In this document: positions 61,483 through 64,000 of the stretch, one piece after another
Numbering within the stretch: the first letter of the stretch is position 1
Layout of the letters: each line of letters starts with the position of its first letter
Assembly: GCA_036496025.1 (NCBI GenBank)
Contig: DASXLW010000094.1
Span: 70,401 to 134,400, forward strand
Length of the DNA stretch: 64,000 nucleotides
Source of the DNA: PALSA-505 sp036496025
Lineage (GTDB): Bacteria; Actinomycetota; Actinomycetes; Streptosporangiales; Streptosporangiaceae
Reading direction: 5' to 3'
The notes under the pieces: model-generated
The model's database searches: none
What the model saw: only the letters and a program-made list of their open reading frames with translations
Told to the model about the DNA's origin: nothing
Translations under genes and position numbers: made by a program

Positions 61483-62499
61483 TCACGAGGCCACCTCATC
61501 GGCGCCGCGCGCGTTCAGCACCCGGTCGGCGGTGATGCCGGCGCCTTCGGCCCGGGCGCACCCGCTGTCCAGCCAGTCGAGCTGGCCCGGGGCGTGCGCG
61601 TCGGTGTCGATGGCGAACGTGCAGCCGGCCTCGGCGGCCAGCCGCAGCAGCCGGCCGGGCGGGTCCTGGCGTTCGGGCCGGCAGTTGATCTCCACGGCGA
61701 CACCCTGGTCCCGGCAGGCGGTGAACACGGCCTCGGGATCGAACTGCGACTCCGGTCGCCCGCGTCCGGCGAGCAGCCGCCCGGTGCAGTGGCCCAGCAC
61801 GTCAACGCGGGGGTTGGACACCGCGGTCACCATCCGCTCGGTCATCTGGTCCGCGGGCATCCGTAGCCGGGAATGAACGCTGGCCACCACGACGTCGAGC
61901 CGGCCGAGCAGTTCCTCGCTCTGGTCCAGGGCGCCGTCGTCGAGGATGTCGACCTCGATTCCGGTCAGGATGCGGAACGGGGCCAGCTCGCCGTTGAGCT
62001 GGCTCACGAGCGCCAGCTGGGCCCGGAGCCGTTCGGCGGACAAGCCGTTGGCCACGGTCAGCCGCGGCGAGTGGTCGGTCAGGGCGATCCAGTCGTGCCC
62101 GAGGTCGCGGGCGGCCTCGGCCATCTCCCGCGGCGGGCTGCCGCCGTCGGACCAATCGGAGTGCGTGTGGCAATCGCCCCGCAGCGCGGCCCGGAGCGCC
62201 GGCTGCCCCCCGGCGGTCGCCGGCGCCTCCCGCAGCAGCCGGTCCAGGTAGGCAGGCCGCTGGCCGTGGGCGGCCTGGTCGATGACCTCGGCGGTGACCG
62301 GGCCTATGCCGGGCAGCGCCGGCAGCGTATCGGTGGCCAGCCGGTGCTCGAGCTCCCCGGGCGGAAGGTTCTGCACCACCTCTGCGGCCCGGCGGAACGC
62401 GCGCACCCGGTAGGTCGGCGCCTGCGCGCGTTCCAGCTGGAACGCGATCTCCCGCAGCGCCCGGACCGCACGGCCTGGATCGGCAGCGATCTCGGTCAC
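61483..62499 (-). CDS. PHP-domain phosphoesterase with N-terminal helix-hairpin-helix region
   Basis: 338 residues from the GTG at 62499, which has GGGAG eight bases upstream; the frame opens further without homology. The N-terminal part (ALREIAFQLERAQAPTYRVRAFRRAAEVV and ALPGIGPVTAEVIDQA) is a PolX-like helix-hairpin-helix region. The PHP metal sites follow: DCHTHSDWSDG, LTDHS, GIEVDI, ASVHSRL, LGHCTG, INCRP and DTDAHAP. It resembles the C-terminal half of DNA polymerase X and YcdX-type phosphatases, so DNA repair or phosphate-ester hydrolysis is likely. Confidence 0.88.
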   Translation of the reverse strand: MTEIAADPGRAVRALREIAFQLERAQAPTYRVRAFRRAAEVVQNLPPGELEHRLATDTLPALPGIGPVTAEVIDQAAHGQRPAYLDRLLREAPATAGGQPALRAALRGDCHTHSDWSDGGSPPREMAEAARDLGHDWIALTDHSPRLTVANGLSAERLRAQLALVSQLNGELAPFRILTGIEVDILDDGALDQSEELLGRLDVVVASVHSRLRMPADQMTERMVTAVSNPRVDVLGHCTGRLLAGRGRPESQFDPEAVFTACRDQGVAVEINCRPERQDPPGRLLRLAAEAGCTFAIDTDAHAPGQLDWLDSGCARAEGAGITADRVLNARGADEVAS

Positions 62500-62619
62500 C
62501 GGCGTCTCCCGGGTCTCGACAACGGCCGTACCCGGCGGCCGCGCTAGCCTTCCACCCTGCCACTTGGGGCTCGGGCATGCGCCGCGGCCCCGGAGTAATC
62601 GCGCAGGTAGCCTCGCGAC

Positions 62620-64000
62620 ATGGATCAAGAACGAGCTTTAGTCACCGGTCCGGCGGCGGGCGTGAGGATGACCGGTGATTACGTCCGTGCGGTCGGGCGG
62701 CTGGCTTACCTGTGGGGCTGGCCGCTGGTGAACATGCACAACCGGCTGTCGATCATGGAGAAGGTGCCGGCGCCGGGGCTGCTGGGCGGGATCGTCCCGG
62801 TCGGGCCGCCCGGCAGCGTGGCGATGCTGCATGACTACGTAACGCCGGAGGAGAAGGTGGTCGCCTGCCCGAACCAGGATGTGGTGTACGGGTTCGGGAT
62901 CATCGACGCTGAGCGCGGGCCCTCGGTGGTGCAGGTGCCCGATTTCGGTGACCGGTTCTGGGTGTACCAGGGGGTGGACCAGCGTACCGACTCGTTCGTC
63001 CGGCTGGGCGCCATGTACCAGACCAAGCCGGGGCTCTATCTGCTCACCCCGGAGTCGTGGGACGGCGCGGTCCCCGATGGCATCGCCGGGGTGTTCCGGT
63101 TCGGCACCCGGATCGCGGTCTGCATCCCCCGGGTGTTCATGGACGACACCAGTGACGACCGGGCGGCGATCCAGCCGCTCATCAACCAGGTGATGGCCTA
63201 TCCGCTGAGTGAGTACACCGGCGCGATGCGCAGCACCGAATGGGCCGCGGCGCCCTCGTTCCCAGCCGGGGGCAGCACCTCCGGCGAGCGGGAAACGCAG
63301 TGGGTCGATCCCGGGCGGTTCTTCGACCAGCTGCCCGAGGTGATGGCCGAGGTGCCGGCCCGGCCCGGAGAGGAAGCCCTGTACGGGTGGGTGGACTCGC
63401 TGCTGCAGGAGGCGGCGGCCGACGAGCAGGCGGCGCGGCAACTGCGCGCGGCGGCGGCGGAGGCCGACGCGGGCCTGGTCGCCGAGCTGTTCCAGTTCCG
63501 TAACATCGGCCTGCCGCTGGCCGGCCACTGGGGCACCCAGCGCAACGGCGCCCGGTTCGGCACCGACTACCTGTCGCGGACCGCGATGGGCAAGGCGAAC
63601 ATCTTCGTCAACCCGCCCGAGGAGACCACGTACTTCTACACCGACCTTGACGAGCACGGCGAGCGCCTGGACGGGGCACGTTACTACGCGGTGACGTTCC
63701 CGCCTCATCACCTGCCCCCGGTCCGGGGGTTCTGGTCGCTGACGCTGTACAACGAGCATCACTTCTTCCACCCGAACGAGCTCAACCGCTACTCGCTGGG
63801 CACCAAGAACAAGAACCTGCATCATGCGGCCGACGGATCGCTCACGCTGACCGCCTCGGCCACGCCGCCGGACGATGACGAGCTCCGCAGTAACTGGCTG
63901 CCCGCGCCCGCCGGGCCGTTCTCCCTGTACCTGCGCGCCTACTGGCCCGAGCCGCAGATCCTCGACGGCAGCTGGATCCCGCCGGCCGTCCGCCGGTTCG
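62620..64000 (+). CDS. DUF1254/DUF1214 protein, truncated by window end
   Basis: From ATG 62620 at least 460 codons run in frame to the right edge without a stop. Early sequence RLAYLWGWPLVNMHNRL and LHDYVTPEEKVVACPNQDVVYG, with PDFGDRFWVYQ, matches the DUF1254 domain; the later RGFWSLTLYNEHHFFHPNELNRYSLG matches DUF1214. The family is often secreted, but no signal peptide is seen here. No ribosome site stands out (AGGTAG thirteen bases upstream). Divergent from the PHP gene. Function unknown. Confidence 0.85.
   Translation, partial: MDQERALVTGPAAGVRMTGDYVRAVGRLAYLWGWPLVNMHNRLSIMEKVPAPGLLGGIVPVGPPGSVAMLHDYVTPEEKVVACPNQDVVYGFGIIDAERGPSVVQVPDFGDRFWVYQGVDQRTDSFVRLGAMYQTKPGLYLLTPESWDGAVPDGIAGVFRFGTRIAVCIPRVFMDDTSDDRAAIQPLINQVMAYPLSEYTGAMRSTEWAAAPSFPAGGSTSGERETQWVDPGRFFDQLPEVMAEVPARPGEEALYGWVDSLLQEAAADEQAARQLRAAAAEADAGLVAELFQFRNIGLPLAGHWGTQRNGARFGTDYLSRTAMGKANIFVNPPEETTYFYTDLDEHGERLDGARYYAVTFPPHHLPPVRGFWSLTLYNEHHFFHPNELNRYSLGTKNKNLHHAADGSLTLTASATPPDDDELRSNWLPAPAGPFSLYLRAYWPEPQILDGSWIPPAVRRF

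Overview
The window is a GC-rich, gene-dense chromosomal segment that reads as an actinomycete. Support comes from heme synthesis by the coproporphyrin route (hemE, cgoX, chdC), a DUF3000/RNase D pair, DUF1707 and DUF2695 proteins, a ppk1-mutT1 pair, an F420-type luciferase-like oxidoreductase, a mycothiol-dependent-type DinB protein, WS/DGAT, a LAL-type LuxR giant regulator and an encapsulin/DyP pair. A Streptosporangiales-like or related soil actinomycete is a guess from gene content. I see no tRNA, rRNA, CRISPR array, insertion sequence or phage module. No gene-free stretch exceeds 300 bases; the largest are about 250 bases (36860-37107), 216 bases (47658-47873) and 206 bases (44120-44325).

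Layout. 1-3524: [NiFe]-hydrogenase maturation (end of hypE, a hypA lacking its zinc domain, hypB, convergent hypF). 3539-7797: upp, dxs, ferredoxin-NADP reductase and a small protein. 7802-12416: WS/DGAT with an alpha/beta hydrolase, a PLP decarboxylase and a class II amidotransferase. 12436-15731: TetR with a cupin-hydrolase fusion and a likely shared operator, then PadR with a DUF1707 membrane protein. 15754-21977: secreted GH15-like enzyme, dienelactone hydrolase, ppk1-mutT1, ogt, DUF2695. 21978-32462: rnd, DUF3000, hemE, DUF4349 lipoprotein, secreted propeller protein, hydrolase/TetR pair, cgoX-chdC, cupin and msrB. 32501-36155: valS, apparently frameshifted near its N-terminus, and a stand-alone LigD-type polymerase. 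36197-40134: an AT-richer orphan gene and a LAL regulator. 40168-45741: assorted catabolic enzymes (LLM oxidoreductase, DinB protein, D-amino-acid oxidase, VOC protein, xylulokinase). 45725-47657: encapsulin and its DyP cargo. 47874-53308: branched-chain amino-acid-type ABC transporter and a TetR. 53295-56940: a tightly overlapping CHAD / ParA / PCMT-like methyltransferase operon. 57057-64000: MBL hydrolase, CbiX-like chelatase, yeast-type cytosine deaminase, CGNR regulator, HAD and PHP enzymes, and a DUF1254 gene running off the end.

Functional links. upp (uracil to UMP) and the cytosine deaminase at 59101 could form a cytosine salvage route. hemE, cgoX and chdC give three steps towards heme, which DyP needs. 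ppk1 makes polyphosphate, which CHAD domains bind, so the CHAD-ParA operon is a candidate polyphosphate-body positioning module. Translational coupling by 4-base ATGA/GTGA overlaps is common (dxs-fprA, ppk1-mutT1, DUF3000-rnd, msrB-cupin, CHAD-parA-methyltransferase, livM-livK).
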